Made by a program: the position numbers and the translations under genes. Under the pieces are notes generated by a model that saw only the letters and a program-made list of their open reading frames with translations, searched no databases and was not told where the DNA came from. From assembly GCF_947252345.1 (NCBI RefSeq), contig NZ_CAMXVC010000011.1, forward strand, positions 1 to 46,494: DNA of 46,494 nt. Reading direction: 5' to 3'. Of this stretch, positions 33,293-42,608 are shown piece after piece (the stretch's first letter is position 1; every line of letters starts with the position of its first letter). This DNA comes from an uncultured Finegoldia sp. Its GTDB lineage: Bacteria; Bacillota; Clostridia; Tissierellales; Peptoniphilaceae.

Positions 33293-33328
33293 ATGGTTTT
33301 AGCATACGTTGAAATATCCTAAAACCAT
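33293..33328. repeat. Inverted repeat in the leader of the V-type ATPase operon
   Basis: Perfect 10-bp arms ATGGTTTTAG / CTAAAACCAT with a 16-base loop, between upp and the first ATPase gene and ending about 22 bases before the start codon. No T run follows, so it is not a plain terminator; it may be an operator, an mRNA structure, or a partial read-through element. Confidence 0.55.
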
Positions 33329-33351
33329 AAATATATAACTAATAGCAAATA

Positions 33352-33981
33352 CTATTTAGTTCCAAATAATCTATCCCCTGCATCTCCTAATCCAGGTACG
33401 ATATATCCGTGTTCGTTTAATTTTTCATCAAGTCCAGCCACATATATATCCACATCAGGGTGAGTTTTCTTAATCATTTCAACTCCTTCTGGAGCTGCGA
33501 TGATGTTGACGAGTTTTATATTTTTACATCCATGTTCTTTTAAGAAAGTAATTGCAGCTTCTGCTGAACCACCTGTTGCAAGCATTGGGTCTACGACGAT
33601 TATATCTCTTTCTTCAACGTCTTTTGGCAATTTGCAGTAGTATTCAACAGGTTTTAAAGTTTCTGGGTCTCTGTACAAACCAATATGTCCTACTTTTGCT
33701 GCAGGTAACACTGACAAAAATCCTTCAACCATTCCCAATCCAGCTCTCAAAATTGGAACTACTCCCAATTTTTTGCCTCTCAATGTTTGTCCAGTTGTTT
33801 TTGCAATTGGAGTTTCTATTTCACAATCTTCCAATTTAAAGTCTCTGGTAACTTCATAGCACATTAATGTAGCAATTTCTGAAACAAGTTGTCTGAATTG
33901 ATTGCTGCCTGTGTTTTTGTCACGTAAAATTGATAATTTGTGTTTAATCAATGGATGATCAAATACAGTTACTTTACTCAT
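33352..33981 (-). CDS. upp: Uracil phosphoribosyltransferase
   Basis: Makes UMP from uracil and PRPP in pyrimidine salvage. With the start at 33981 (AGGAGG five bases upstream) it has 209 residues, the usual length, and begins at MSKVTVFDHPLIKHKL. The PRPP loop is VVDPMLATGGSA, and the uracil-binding end YIVPGLGDAGDRLFGTK is intact. The longer frame to 34026 would reach into the preceding gene. It works with the uracil permease at 17383. Confidence 0.96.
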   Translation of the reverse strand: MSKVTVFDHPLIKHKLSILRDKNTGSNQFRQLVSEIATLMCYEVTRDFKLEDCEIETPIAKTTGQTLRGKKLGVVPILRAGLGMVEGFLSVLPAAKVGHIGLYRDPETLKPVEYYCKLPKDVEERDIIVVDPMLATGGSAEAAITFLKEHGCKNIKLVNIIAAPEGVEMIKKTHPDVDIYVAGLDEKLNEHGYIVPGLGDAGDRLFGTK

Positions 33982-34025
33982 AATTCCTCCTATAAAATAA
34001 ACTTTATACCTATTATTATAACACA

Positions 34026-35054
34026 CTAAATTTCTTTTATGTTATTGGCACAAGATTTTTTAAGCCTATTCATTATACTTATACCCATTTTTTCTTCGAC
34101 GACTCCCTCACAAATTAGCAGTTTATAGTTGAGTTTGTCTAATTTTCTTAGGTACGAAAAAATATTGTGGGCAAATTTCATAAATTCATTTCTTTTTGAA
34201 ATCACTTCAATATTTTTGTAATTTAATTTCTGAGCTGTCTGTTCAGATAAAATAAAACCAATTTCATCTGGGCAAATCCCCAAGTCGCCTACAAATTTTT
34301 CTATGTTGTTCATATTTCCTTTTATTACAATTAATTTTGTTTTTGGGGCATAATGCTTGTATTTTTGTCCCGGAGATTTTGGAATAGTATTTGAATCAAT
34401 CAATGATTTGTCGTAAACAACTTCATCCAGATACTCTTCTAAGTCTTCTTTTGTAAAAAACCCCGGTCTTAATATTGTGTATGGTTTTTCTGTCAAATCT
34501 ACTACTGTGGATTCTATTCCGATGTTGCAACTTCCTCCATCTAGTATCATTTCTATTTCACCTTTCATATCGCTGTAAACATCTTGTGCGTTTGTCGGTG
34601 ATGGCCTTCCGGATTTATTTGCTGATGGTGCTGCTATTGGACATTTTGACTTGTCTATCAGAAATCTTGCAATTTCATTTGATGGGTTTCTAATTGCTAC
34701 TGTGTCTCCGCCACAGCTTACAACATCATTTACTTTGTCACTTTTTTTAAATATTATTGTGAGTGGACCTGGCCACAAATTATTCATTAGCTTTTTTTGG
34801 TCTTGTGTGATTTCAGAAGATAAGTCCTCTACCATTTTTTCGTTTGTTACGTGGAGAATAAGAGGATTGTCTCTTTTTCTTTCTTTTACGTCAAATATTT
34901 TCTTACAAGCTTCTTCATCGAGTCCATTGGCTCCTAGTCCGTAAACTGTTTCTGTTGGAAAAGCTACAACAGCACCGTTTTTAATCAATTCAGCTGCTTT
35001 TTCCAGTGCTTTTAGCCTATTATCCCCTGATAAATTTTCTATAATTGTGTTCAT
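34026..35054 (-). CDS. ywlC: L-threonylcarbamoyladenylate synthase (Sua5 type)
   Basis: Activates threonine and bicarbonate with ATP for the t6A37 modification of tRNAs that read ANN codons. The 342 residues hold the YrdC domain (about 10-205; GAVVAFPTETVYGLGANGLD, KERKRDNPLILHV, CPIAAPSANKSGRPSPT, STVVDLTEKPYTILRPG) and the shorter C-terminal Sua5 domain that follows the linker SPGQKYKHYAPK. It follows yvcK by two bases. Confidence 0.93.
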   Translation of the reverse strand: MNTIIENLSGDNRLKALEKAAELIKNGAVVAFPTETVYGLGANGLDEEACKKIFDVKERKRDNPLILHVTNEKMVEDLSSEITQDQKKLMNNLWPGPLTIIFKKSDKVNDVVSCGGDTVAIRNPSNEIARFLIDKSKCPIAAPSANKSGRPSPTNAQDVYSDMKGEIEMILDGGSCNIGIESTVVDLTEKPYTILRPGFFTKEDLEEYLDEVVYDKSLIDSNTIPKSPGQKYKHYAPKTKLIVIKGNMNNIEKFVGDLGICPDEIGFILSEQTAQKLNYKNIEVISKRNEFMKFAHNIFSYLRKLDKLNYKLLICEGVVEEKMGISIMNRLKKSCANNIKEI

Positions 35055-35056
35055 AA

Positions 35057-36058
35057 TTAATTTCTTTCCAATAAAATTTTCATCAATTTATTTGAATCGT
35101 GTCTTATATAATCGTATTTTATGTCGCATATTTCAGCTTCGATTACTTCAATTCCAAGTTCATCCATATTTATATAATCTTTTTGTGTCATATATATTGG
35201 AGTAGAGTTTTCTGTTGACTTGTATCTCAGTTTTGCGTACTTGTCAATTTCTTGTGAGTTTACTACAATTTTGTTTATGATATTAGAATTTGCATGATTA
35301 ATTATAGCTTTGACATGGTCTGTAACGCTGTATCCGTTTGTTTCTCCTGGCTGAGTCATTATGTTTAAAATATATATGACGTCAGCTTTGGTTTCTTTTA
35401 GTGCTTGTGATATATCGTTTACTAAAAGATTTGGAATGATAGAAGTGTAAAGTGAACCTGGCCCTAAAAGAACCATATCTGCCTGCATTATGCTATCAAT
35501 GGATTCTTTTAGTGGAAGGATTAGTTTCGGCGAGGTGTATACTCTTTTTATTTTACCACCGTTTTTTCGATTTAAAAATGTTATGTTTGATTCACCTTCA
35601 ATTGTAGAGCCGTCTTCTAATTCTGCAAATAATTTAACGTCATCAAGTGTCATGGGTAACACTTTGCCTGTTATAGCGAGTACATTGCTCATTTCCTTGA
35701 TTGCTACCTCAAAATCCCCACATATATCATTCATCGCTGCAAGCAATAAATTGCCAAGGCTTTGTCCTTTTAATTGTCCATTGGAAAATCTGTAGTTAAT
35801 CAACTTTTGCATTATTGGCTCGGTATTTGCGAGTGACAACAAACAGTTTCTGATGTCTCCTGGCGGAAGCATTCCCAAATCTTCTCTGAGAACTCCGCTT
35901 CCTCCTCCATCATCAGCTACTGTGACTATTGTTGTTATATTGGAAGTGTACTTTTTGACCCCTCTAAGCAAAATCGAGTTGCCTGTTCCACCACCAATAG
36001 TTACAATTTTTTTACCAGAATTTTTGGTCTCTGTGGGAAACATAAACTTTCTCTCCAT
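35057..36058 (-). CDS. yvcK: YvcK/CofD-like protein (gluconeogenesis factor)
   Basis: A cytosolic protein of the CofD-like fold that binds UDP-sugars and in Bacillus is needed for growth on gluconeogenic carbon and for cell shape. Marks: KIVTIGGGTGNSILLRGVK, VADDGGGSGVLREDLGMLPPGDIRNCL, GQSLGNLLLAAM and LLGPGSLYTSIIPNLLV. The start is uncertain: 36058 (AAGGAC nine bases upstream) and 36043 (GGAG nine bases upstream) are equally good; a TTG at 36067 is too near its site. It overlaps rapZ. The whiA gene that usually follows is absent. Confidence 0.93.
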   Translation of the reverse strand: MERKFMFPTETKNSGKKIVTIGGGTGNSILLRGVKKYTSNITTIVTVADDGGGSGVLREDLGMLPPGDIRNCLLSLANTEPIMQKLINYRFSNGQLKGQSLGNLLLAAMNDICGDFEVAIKEMSNVLAITGKVLPMTLDDVKLFAELEDGSTIEGESNITFLNRKNGGKIKRVYTSPKLILPLKESIDSIMQADMVLLGPGSLYTSIIPNLLVNDISQALKETKADVIYILNIMTQPGETNGYSVTDHVKAIINHANSNIINKIVVNSQEIDKYAKLRYKSTENSTPIYMTQKDYINMDELGIEVIEAEICDIKYDYIRHDSNKLMKILLERN

Positions 36059-36869
36059 TTTTTTCAAGTCCTTCGGTTAACGCTTGAGCAATTGCAACTG
36101 ATCTGTGTTTTCCTCCGGTGCATCCTATTCCAATAACCAAACTGTTTTTGCCTTCTTTGGAGTATTTTGGAATCAAAAACTCCAACATTTCTAATAGTTT
36201 TTCTAAAAATGTATTTGCCTCTTCAAATCCGAATACATATTCTTTGATATCAGAATTTAGTCCAGATGACTTCTTTAAAGCATCGATGTAATAAGGGTTT
36301 GGCAAGAATCTTACATCAAACACCAAGTCAGCGTCTAATAGTATTCCGTGTTTAAACCCAAAAGACACTACAGAAATACCCATTCTGGTTTCTGCGTTTT
36401 CTGATGAAAATGCCGATAAAATTTTTCTTCTGAGTTCTCCAAGAGTCAATTTTGATGTGTCAATAATTGTGTCGGCAGAATTTCTCACTTCTTTTAGAAG
36501 CTCTCTTTCGTTGGAAATCCCCTCTAATAACGTGCCTTTTATTGCCAAAGGATGCGGTCTTCTGTGTTCTTTGTATCTTCGGATTAAAATCTCATCTTGT
36601 GCATCTAAATACAAAACTTTGACATCTATGCTTTGATTTTTCAATAGGGATATCGACTTCATCAAATCGTCAAAGAACACTCCTCCTCTGATGTCGACTA
36701 CGCACGCTATCTTGTTGATTTTTTTCTTGCTTTTTGCGGTTAAATCTATAAAATTGAGAAGTAGAGATGGCGGCAAATTGTCCAGAGTATAATATCCCAA
36801 ATCTTCAAAAATATCACTGCTAGCGCTCTTGCCTGCTCCGCTCATACCTGTAATTATTACAACTTCCAT
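36012..36869 (-). CDS. rapZ: RapZ-family nucleotide-binding protein
   Basis: A 285-residue protein with an N-terminal kinase-like domain (Walker A GMSGAGKS at 8-15, and VVDIRGG) and a C-terminal domain ending VIGIGCTGGKHRSVAIAQAL. In E. coli RapZ binds glucosamine-6-phosphate and small RNAs and guides RNase E; in Gram-positives it is usually linked to yvcK and its role is less clear. Part of the murB-PHP-rapZ-yvcK run. Confidence 0.94.
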   Translation of the reverse strand: MEVVIITGMSGAGKSASSDIFEDLGYYTLDNLPPSLLLNFIDLTAKSKKKINKIACVVDIRGGVFFDDLMKSISLLKNQSIDVKVLYLDAQDEILIRRYKEHRRPHPLAIKGTLLEGISNERELLKEVRNSADTIIDTSKLTLGELRRKILSAFSSENAETRMGISVVSFGFKHGILLDADLVFDVRFLPNPYYIDALKKSSGLNSDIKEYVFGFEEANTFLEKLLEMLEFLIPKYSKEGKNSLVIGIGCTGGKHRSVAIAQALTEGLEKNGEKVYVSHRDQKFW

Positions 36870-36878
36870 TTATTCTCC

Positions 36879-37628
36879 CTAATTGATGTTTATAATCCTG
36901 TCAATATCCAATCCCGATTCAATAACTCTATTGATGCTGTTACTTACGTTTGCAATGTCTTTTTTGTGATGTGCATCGCTTCCTAAACTAAATTTAACAT
37001 TATAATGTGAAGAAATTTTGATTTCTTCTACGGATAAATGTGCGTGGTGATTGTTTATTTCCATCACTGTGTTTGTTTTTTCGCATACTTTTGCGATTTT
37101 TTCAATATCGACATCTATTTTATCTCCTGGATGAGTTATTATAAAAATGTCATTATCTTCTAAAGCTTTTATCATTGCATTTGTATTTAATTCAATCATC
37201 TCTTTTCTTTTTGATTTGCTCAATTTACTCAATTTTTTTAAAATATGATAATTGTAAAAAGATTTCGCATCTACAAATTTTACTCCATTGTGAAATCCGA
37301 CATTGATAAAGTCGAAGTATTTTTTTTCTTCTTCTCTTATATCTATCTCTCCGTTATATCCGATTACATTTGCCTCTACACCCATCAAAATTTCAATATC
37401 ATCGTATTTTTCTTTGAGTTTGTCGATTTCTTCACGTTGCACCGGAATTAATTCTCTTTTAATTCCATACATCATATGACCTGGACCATGGTCTGTGATA
37501 CTAATTGTCTTCAATTTTTTTAATCGCGCTTCTTCGACTATTTCTTCGATTGTACTTTTGCCATGATTGTTGCGACTGTAAACGGAGTGCACATGATATT
37601 CTCTTGTTAGTTTGATTTTATTTTCCAC
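36879..37628 (-). CDS. PHP-domain phosphoesterase
   Basis: A 249-residue metal-dependent phosphoesterase with all PHP motifs: HVHSVYSRNNHGKS, SITDHGPGH, MGVEANVIGYNGEID, IITHPGD, EINNHH and SLGSDAHH, which supply nine or so His/Asp/Glu ligands for three metals. It resembles YcdX more than histidinol phosphatase, as no other his gene is near. It overlaps the end of murB by 11 bases. Substrate unknown. Confidence 0.88.
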   Translation of the reverse strand: MENKIKLTREYHVHSVYSRNNHGKSTIEEIVEEARLKKLKTISITDHGPGHMMYGIKRELIPVQREEIDKLKEKYDDIEILMGVEANVIGYNGEIDIREEEKKYFDFINVGFHNGVKFVDAKSFYNYHILKKLSKLSKSKRKEMIELNTNAMIKALEDNDIFIITHPGDKIDVDIEKIAKVCEKTNTVMEINNHHAHLSVEEIKISSHYNVKFSLGSDAHHKKDIANVSNSINRVIESGLDIDRIININ

Positions 37629-38523
37629 CGATAATTCTCACTTCCGGTTCTAATTTTACTCCAAATTTCTCAAATACAGTTTTTTGAACGTGTTCTATGA
37701 CTTTGACTACATCGTCGCAACTGCTATTTCCGACATTAACTATAAATCCGCAGTGTTTTTCGCTTACCATCGCGTCGTTGTATCTGTAGCCTCGCAATCC
37801 AGCTTCATCTATTAGTTGACCGGCATAGTGACCTTCGGGACGTTTAAAAACAGAACCACATGAAGGAAGTTCAAGTGGTTGCTTGGAAGTTCTTCTTTCA
37901 GTGAAGTCGTTGTAGTTATGCAAAATTTCTTCTTTATCGCCTTTTACAAGCATAAATTCAGACGCTAAAACAACGAGTTTTTCATCTTGAACTCTGGAGT
38001 GCCTATATGAAAAATCCATTTGCTCACAATCCAGATATTTTACATTCAAATCATTATCTATGACTTTGACTCTTTTCACAAGTTCTTTTATTTCTGTTCC
38101 ATATGCGCCTGCATTCATTGTAATTGCACCGCCAACATCCCCAGGAATGCCACTTACGGGTTCAAATCCCTTATAAGAGTTTTTAATAGCAGTTTTACTT
38201 ACACAACTTAGCAACGCTCCCGATTGCGCCGTCATTACATCGTCTTTTATTGAAACTTCACTGAAATTGTCGTGCAATTTGATTATAACTTCCCTAAGCC
38301 CATCGTCACTCACTAGCAAATTCGAACCATTTCCGATTATTCTGTAGGAAAGATTGTTTTCTTTTATTATTCTCAACGCATTTATAATTTGCTCTTCACT
38401 TTCCGGCAAAATCATAGCATCACACTTACCACCAATTTTAAATGTAGTGTGATTTTTCATTGGCTCGTCGTATAAAATCTTCCCAACATCCTTGTTTTGA
38501 AACACCTTTTTATAAATGTTCAT
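37618..38523 (-). CDS. murB: UDP-N-acetylenolpyruvoylglucosamine reductase
   Basis: A flavoenzyme that makes UDP-MurNAc for peptidoglycan. About 301 residues: FAD-binding HTTFKIGGKCDAMILP and IGNGSNLLVSDDG, GIPGDVGGAITMNAGAYG, YRHSRVQ, and the proton-donor Ser in SCGSVFKRPEG; the end is LEPEVRIIG. The start at 38523 has GGAG eight bases upstream inside the end of folC; the longer frame to 38553 lies within folC. Confidence 0.95.
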   Translation of the reverse strand: MNIYKKVFQNKDVGKILYDEPMKNHTTFKIGGKCDAMILPESEEQIINALRIIKENNLSYRIIGNGSNLLVSDDGLREVIIKLHDNFSEVSIKDDVMTAQSGALLSCVSKTAIKNSYKGFEPVSGIPGDVGGAITMNAGAYGTEIKELVKRVKVIDNDLNVKYLDCEQMDFSYRHSRVQDEKLVVLASEFMLVKGDKEEILHNYNDFTERRTSKQPLELPSCGSVFKRPEGHYAGQLIDEAGLRGYRYNDAMVSEKHCGFIVNVGNSSCDDVVKVIEHVQKTVFEKFGVKLEPEVRIIGGK

Positions 38524-39757
38524 AAGCTTTCTCCGCACTGTATAATGTTCCAAAAATAATAATCACATCGTCTTTGTAGTTTTCGATGGCATAATCCACA
38601 GCTTCATTTACATTTGATTTAGCTACTACATTATCCGTGAAAGCTTGGATTTGTTTTTTTAAGTCTTCTGCTTTCAAAGCTCTTGGTGAATCTGGCGTGA
38701 ATGTAACAAAAGCCTTGGCATTGTTGTGAATCAATTTTATTTCATCATTGTAGTCTTTATCTTTCAACACTCCATACACGAATACTATTTTCTTATCGCC
38801 AAACACCGATTCAATCGAGGATTTCAACGCCTTTACTCCGTCGGCATTGTGTCCACCATCGTAAATTACTGTAGGATTGTGCCTAATAACATCAAATCTA
38901 GCTGGAATGTAAGCATTTTTGAATCCATTGATTATATCATCATCTGTCAAGTTTAATTCATCTCTCAAAATATCAATTGCCGTCAATGCTAATTGCGCAT
39001 TGTACAGTTGATATTTCCCAACCAATCTTGTTTCTATGTGAAGATTTTTCCAATCAAATGAGTTGTGCATTTCATTTATCTCAATATTTTTCGCTTCATT
39101 AAAATCACAAATATACAACTTAGTATTGCGTTCTTGTGCTACTTCTTTGAACACTTCAAGCACAGATTCTTTTTGATTGTAAACGACGCATCTTCCGTTT
39201 TTTTTCATAATACAAGCTTTTTCGTAAGCTATCTCTTCCACAGTGTTTCCCAGATACTCTTGGTGGTCAAGCCCGATTTTAGTGATTACCGATAGCAAAG
39301 TCTCATCAGTCGCATTTGTAGCGTCCAATCTTCCTCCCATTCCTACTTCAAGCACAACATATTCGCATTTTTGTTCGGCAAAGTAATAAATTGCGCACAA
39401 AGTTATAAATTCGAATGTCGACACTTTTATGCCATTTTCTTCGATAGTCTTCTTGATTATTTCGAAAATTCTCATAAAATCTTCTTCAGTGATATCCTTG
39501 TCAATTTTAATTCTATCGTAAAAATTAACAATATGCGGTGATGTGAAAAGTCCCGTTTTATATCCATGTTCTTTTAATGTTTGGTAGATGAAAGTTGAAG
39601 TCGAGCCTTTGCCATTTGTTCCTGCAACGTGAATTATTTTGAATTTTTTTTCGGGATTACCCAAAATTTTCAAAGTTTTTTGCATTCTATCGAGTCCCAA
39701 CTTGTATCCATCTCGGCCAATTTTATCTAAATATTCATATATTAATTCGCTATTCAT
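38510..39757 (-). CDS. folC: Folylpolyglutamate / dihydrofolate synthase
   Basis: Adds glutamate to dihydropteroate or folates with ATP. The 415 residues include the P-loop HVAGTNGKGST (about 43-53), LFTSPHIVNFYDRI, EVGMGGRLDATNA, TKIGLDHQEYLGNTVEEIAYEK and, at the ligase C-terminal domain, YDGGHNADGVKALK. It complements the pabABC genes of the same window. It overlaps murB by 14 bases and starts its operon. Confidence 0.95.
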   Translation of the reverse strand: MNSELIYEYLDKIGRDGYKLGLDRMQKTLKILGNPEKKFKIIHVAGTNGKGSTSTFIYQTLKEHGYKTGLFTSPHIVNFYDRIKIDKDITEEDFMRIFEIIKKTIEENGIKVSTFEFITLCAIYYFAEQKCEYVVLEVGMGGRLDATNATDETLLSVITKIGLDHQEYLGNTVEEIAYEKACIMKKNGRCVVYNQKESVLEVFKEVAQERNTKLYICDFNEAKNIEINEMHNSFDWKNLHIETRLVGKYQLYNAQLALTAIDILRDELNLTDDDIINGFKNAYIPARFDVIRHNPTVIYDGGHNADGVKALKSSIESVFGDKKIVFVYGVLKDKDYNDEIKLIHNNAKAFVTFTPDSPRALKAEDLKKQIQAFTDNVVAKSNVNEAVDYAIENYKDDVIIIFGTLYSAEKAYEHL

Positions 39758-39787
39758 TTTTATCTCCTAAAATTTCAATATAATACA

Positions 39788-39796
39788 ATTATATCA
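39788..39796 (-). promoter_or_regulatory. Extended -10 promoter element of folC
   Basis: Minus strand TGATATAAT with hexamer at 39788-39793. No -35 box beyond the T run of the upstream terminator. Confidence 0.55.
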
Positions 39797-39811
39797 TTAT
39801 TGGCACAATAA

Positions 39812-39839
39812 AAAAAACCCGAGTTATTAAACTCGAGTT
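39812..39839 (-). terminator. Terminator of prfA
   Basis: Ten-base-pair stem (39830-39839 with 39816-39825, one G-U pair), four-base loop, and a T run on the minus strand. Confidence 0.88.
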
Positions 39840-39843
39840 AAAT

Positions 39844-40911
39844 TTAATTCATCATTTTTAATTTTTCTGCTTGGTCGTAACTTGTCAAATCATCAATCAT
39901 TTCTTCGATATCACCATCTAAGAAATTTTGCAATTGGAAAATTGTCTTGTTGATTCTGTGGTCTGTAATTCTGCCTTGTGGAAAGTTATATGTTCTAATT
40001 CTCTCTGAACGGTCTCCTGTTCCAACTTGAGATTTACGAGCATCAGCTCTATCTTTGTTTTTTTCTTCTTCCATCAAATCGTACAATCTTGATTTCAAAA
40101 CTCTCATTGCCTTGTCTTTGTTTTTAATTTGTGATTTTTCGTCTTGACAAGTTACTACAAGGCCTGTTGGAATATGCGTGATTCTTACAGCCGAGTCAGT
40201 CGTGTTGACACATTGTCCACCATTACCACTGGCTCTGAACACATCTATTCTTAAATCTTTTTGCTCGATTTTCACATCGACATCTTCAGCTTCTGGCAAT
40301 ACGGCAACTGTCGCAGTAGATGTGTGGATTCTTCCCGAACTTTCTGTTTGAGGAACTCTTTGAACTCTGTGAACTCCAGATTCGTATTTCAATCTAGAGT
40401 AAGCTCCCTTACCTTTAACCATCATGACAACTTCCTTGATTCCCCCAACACCTTGTTGCTGAATATCCATAATTTCAGTTGTCCATCGTTTTTTGTCCGC
40501 ATACATTTGATACATTCTCAAAAGTTCTCCAGCAAAAAGTCCAGCCTCATCTCCACCAGCACCAGCTCGTATTTCGATAAAAACATTCTTTTCATCATTG
40601 GGGTCTTTTGGCAACAGCAAAACCTTCAATTCTTCTTGGTCTTTTTCGATTTGTTCTTCCAATGTTGAGATTTCATCTTTCAATAGTTCTTCCATTTCAC
40701 CATCTCCAGTAGTACCCAACATCTCCTTGTCTTCTTGTAAATTTTTCAAATTATCTTTGTATGACAAATATTTATTGACAACCGGCTCTAAGTCAGCGTG
40801 TTCTTTCATTAATTTCGTCCAATTTTCCATGTCAGCGATAACTTCAGGGTCAGCAACTTTTTTCTCTAGTTCTTTGAATTTATCAACAACACTGTCCAAA
40901 TTTTCAAACAT
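39844..40911 (-). CDS. prfA: Peptide chain release factor 1
   Basis: Reads UAA and UAG stop codons and releases the protein. The 355 residues contain the stop-codon-reading region (HRVQRVPQTESSGRIHTS, with the PxT tripeptide of RF1) and the GGQ hydrolysis motif in ASGNGGQCVNTTDSAVRITH. The end SYDQAEKL is typical. The gene encoding its methylating enzyme, prmC, lies two bases upstream. Confidence 0.96.
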   Translation of the reverse strand: MFENLDSVVDKFKELEKKVADPEVIADMENWTKLMKEHADLEPVVNKYLSYKDNLKNLQEDKEMLGTTGDGEMEELLKDEISTLEEQIEKDQEELKVLLLPKDPNDEKNVFIEIRAGAGGDEAGLFAGELLRMYQMYADKKRWTTEIMDIQQQGVGGIKEVVMMVKGKGAYSRLKYESGVHRVQRVPQTESSGRIHTSTATVAVLPEAEDVDVKIEQKDLRIDVFRASGNGGQCVNTTDSAVRITHIPTGLVVTCQDEKSQIKNKDKAMRVLKSRLYDLMEEEKNKDRADARKSQVGTGDRSERIRTYNFPQGRITDHRINKTIFQLQNFLDGDIEEMIDDLTSYDQAEKLKMMN

Positions 40912-40913
40912 AA

Positions 40914-41705
40914 TTACCTCCTCGCAATTACTACTCTATCAAATCCATTAAAATCCTTGATGCACTTATGATTAATATAACCGTGTTCATCGAGAATTTT
41001 AAAAATACTTTTCTTTTGATTATATCCTATTTCAAAGGCAATTACACCATTTTCATTCAAATACTCGTTTGCCTTTTCAATAATTTTTCTGTAAAAATAC
41101 AACCCATCTACTCCACCATACAACGCAGATTTTGGCTCTTTTAAGATTTTTTTGCCGAGTTTTCGATAATCAACTTTGTCGATGTATGGAGGGTTCGACA
41201 CTATTAAATCAAATTTCCCTTCAACATTTTCGTACAAATCCGAATATATAAAGTCAACATCCGCCGCCTTTAAATTCTCGGAATTTTTCTTTGCCAAACG
41301 TATTGCTCTTTCATTAATATCTACACCTAAAACTTTAGAATGAAGCTGCAAATTCAAAGTAATAGAAATAATACCTGAACCTATCCCCAACTCCAATATA
41401 TTATCAAATTTTCGGTTTAATTTAATAATCTCATCTACAAGTATCTCAGTGTCAAACCTTGGAATCAAAACATTTCTATCTGTGAAAAATTTTCTGTTGT
41501 AAAAATATTTGAATCCCAAAATATATTCAATTGGAATATCATCGTCATATTGTTTCTTGTACTCTAAGATGGTTTTTGCTTTTGTGTAGTCAATCAAATC
41601 ATTTGAATGGATTATTGCATCAGTAAAATTATAGCCAAACAATTCTTCTAAAATCATCAAACAATCGGATTTGTCGAACAAATTATACAAGTCTGAAATC
41701 ACCAT
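40914..41705 (-). CDS. prmC: Release-factor glutamine methyltransferase
   Basis: Methylates the Gln of the GGQ motif in release factors using S-adenosylmethionine. The 263 residues have the SAM loop LELGIGSGIISITL and the catalytic VSNPPYID. The N-terminal helical domain is present but its motif IEYILGFKYFYNRKF is slightly divergent. It overlaps the DUF1385 gene by seven bases. Confidence 0.94.
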   Translation of the reverse strand: MVISDLYNLFDKSDCLMILEELFGYNFTDAIIHSNDLIDYTKAKTILEYKKQYDDDIPIEYILGFKYFYNRKFFTDRNVLIPRFDTEILVDEIIKLNRKFDNILELGIGSGIISITLNLQLHSKVLGVDINERAIRLAKKNSENLKAADVDFIYSDLYENVEGKFDLIVSNPPYIDKVDYRKLGKKILKEPKSALYGGVDGLYFYRKIIEKANEYLNENGVIAFEIGYNQKKSIFKILDEHGYINHKCIKDFNGFDRVVIARR

Positions 41706-42595
41706 ATATCTTCGTCTTCTTTTTCTGGTATAACACTTTTTAGTGCAGTAATGGCGACTTCAATCATTTTGTCATCAGGTTCTCTAACGGTGAAATATTT
41801 TTGTACCCAAAGACCCGGCTTTACAAGAACTGATGTCAATTTGTTGTCGTATTTTCCTATCAATCTATTTATTTCGTATGAAAAAGATACAATTACTGGA
41901 AGTAAGAAGATTCGATACAATATTCTCATAAGTGGATTGGGCCAGCCAACCATTCCCAGTACTAAAATTGAAATAATCATTACTGTAAACAAAAAACTTG
42001 TTCCACACCTTGGATGAAGTCTGATTTGTTTTCTGACATTTTCAATCGTCAAATCTAGCCCTTTTTCATAGCAAAATATACTTTTGTGTTCTGCTCCGTG
42101 ATACTCAAACACCCTTTTCATATCCTTTGAATGCGACATGATAAATAAGTATCCGAAAAATAAAATAATCCTGAACACACCTTCTATTAAATTAGATACA
42201 AAAGATGAATGATTTCTGGTTATAAACGAAGTTAAAAAAGTTGGAATGAAAAAGAAGAATATCAGCGCCAACAAAATCGAAAATGCTATTTGGAATATAT
42301 TTTCAACTTTTCTGGCATTGTTTTTGAAGTGCCTATCAAAAAAATTTTCTTCATTGTCTTCAAAAAAACTTGCAGAATACATTAACGCATCCATCCCCAA
42401 TTTCATTGAATCGTAAAGGCTGACAACTCCCCTAATAAACGGAATCTTCATCAAATTTATTCTATTATTTTCTAAATTTTTTACAACCAAATCTATATCT
42501 CCGTCTGGTTTTCTAACGGCTATTGAATATTTTGAAGGCCCTCTCATAAGGATTCCTTCGATTAAAGCTTGTCCTCCAATTGTTGTTTTTTTCAT
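41699..42595 (-). CDS. DUF1385 membrane protein
   Basis: A 298-residue membrane protein with about four to five segments (two near 105-155, two near 200-245). The start GGQALIEGILMRGPSKYSIAVRKPDG and the internal YHGAEHKSIFCYE and HPRCGTSFLFTV boxes, with conserved His, Glu and Cys, mark the DUF1385 family; its function is unknown. It often lies between rpmE and prmC-prfA in clostridia, as here. AAAGGG lies 12 bases before the ATG, at the edge of a tandem 22-bp repeat. Confidence 0.9.
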   Translation of the reverse strand: MKKTTIGGQALIEGILMRGPSKYSIAVRKPDGDIDLVVKNLENNRINLMKIPFIRGVVSLYDSMKLGMDALMYSASFFEDNEENFFDRHFKNNARKVENIFQIAFSILLALIFFFFIPTFLTSFITRNHSSFVSNLIEGVFRIILFFGYLFIMSHSKDMKRVFEYHGAEHKSIFCYEKGLDLTIENVRKQIRLHPRCGTSFLFTVMIISILVLGMVGWPNPLMRILYRIFLLPVIVSFSYEINRLIGKYDNKLTSVLVKPGLWVQKYFTVREPDDKMIEVAITALKSVIPEKEDEDIW

Positions 42596-42608
42596 TATAA
42601 TAAATTTC

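Noticed and set aside
40261..40951. Two plus-strand frames opposite prfA
   Set aside because: Low-complexity Ser/Phe-rich antisense shadows of a well-conserved release factor.
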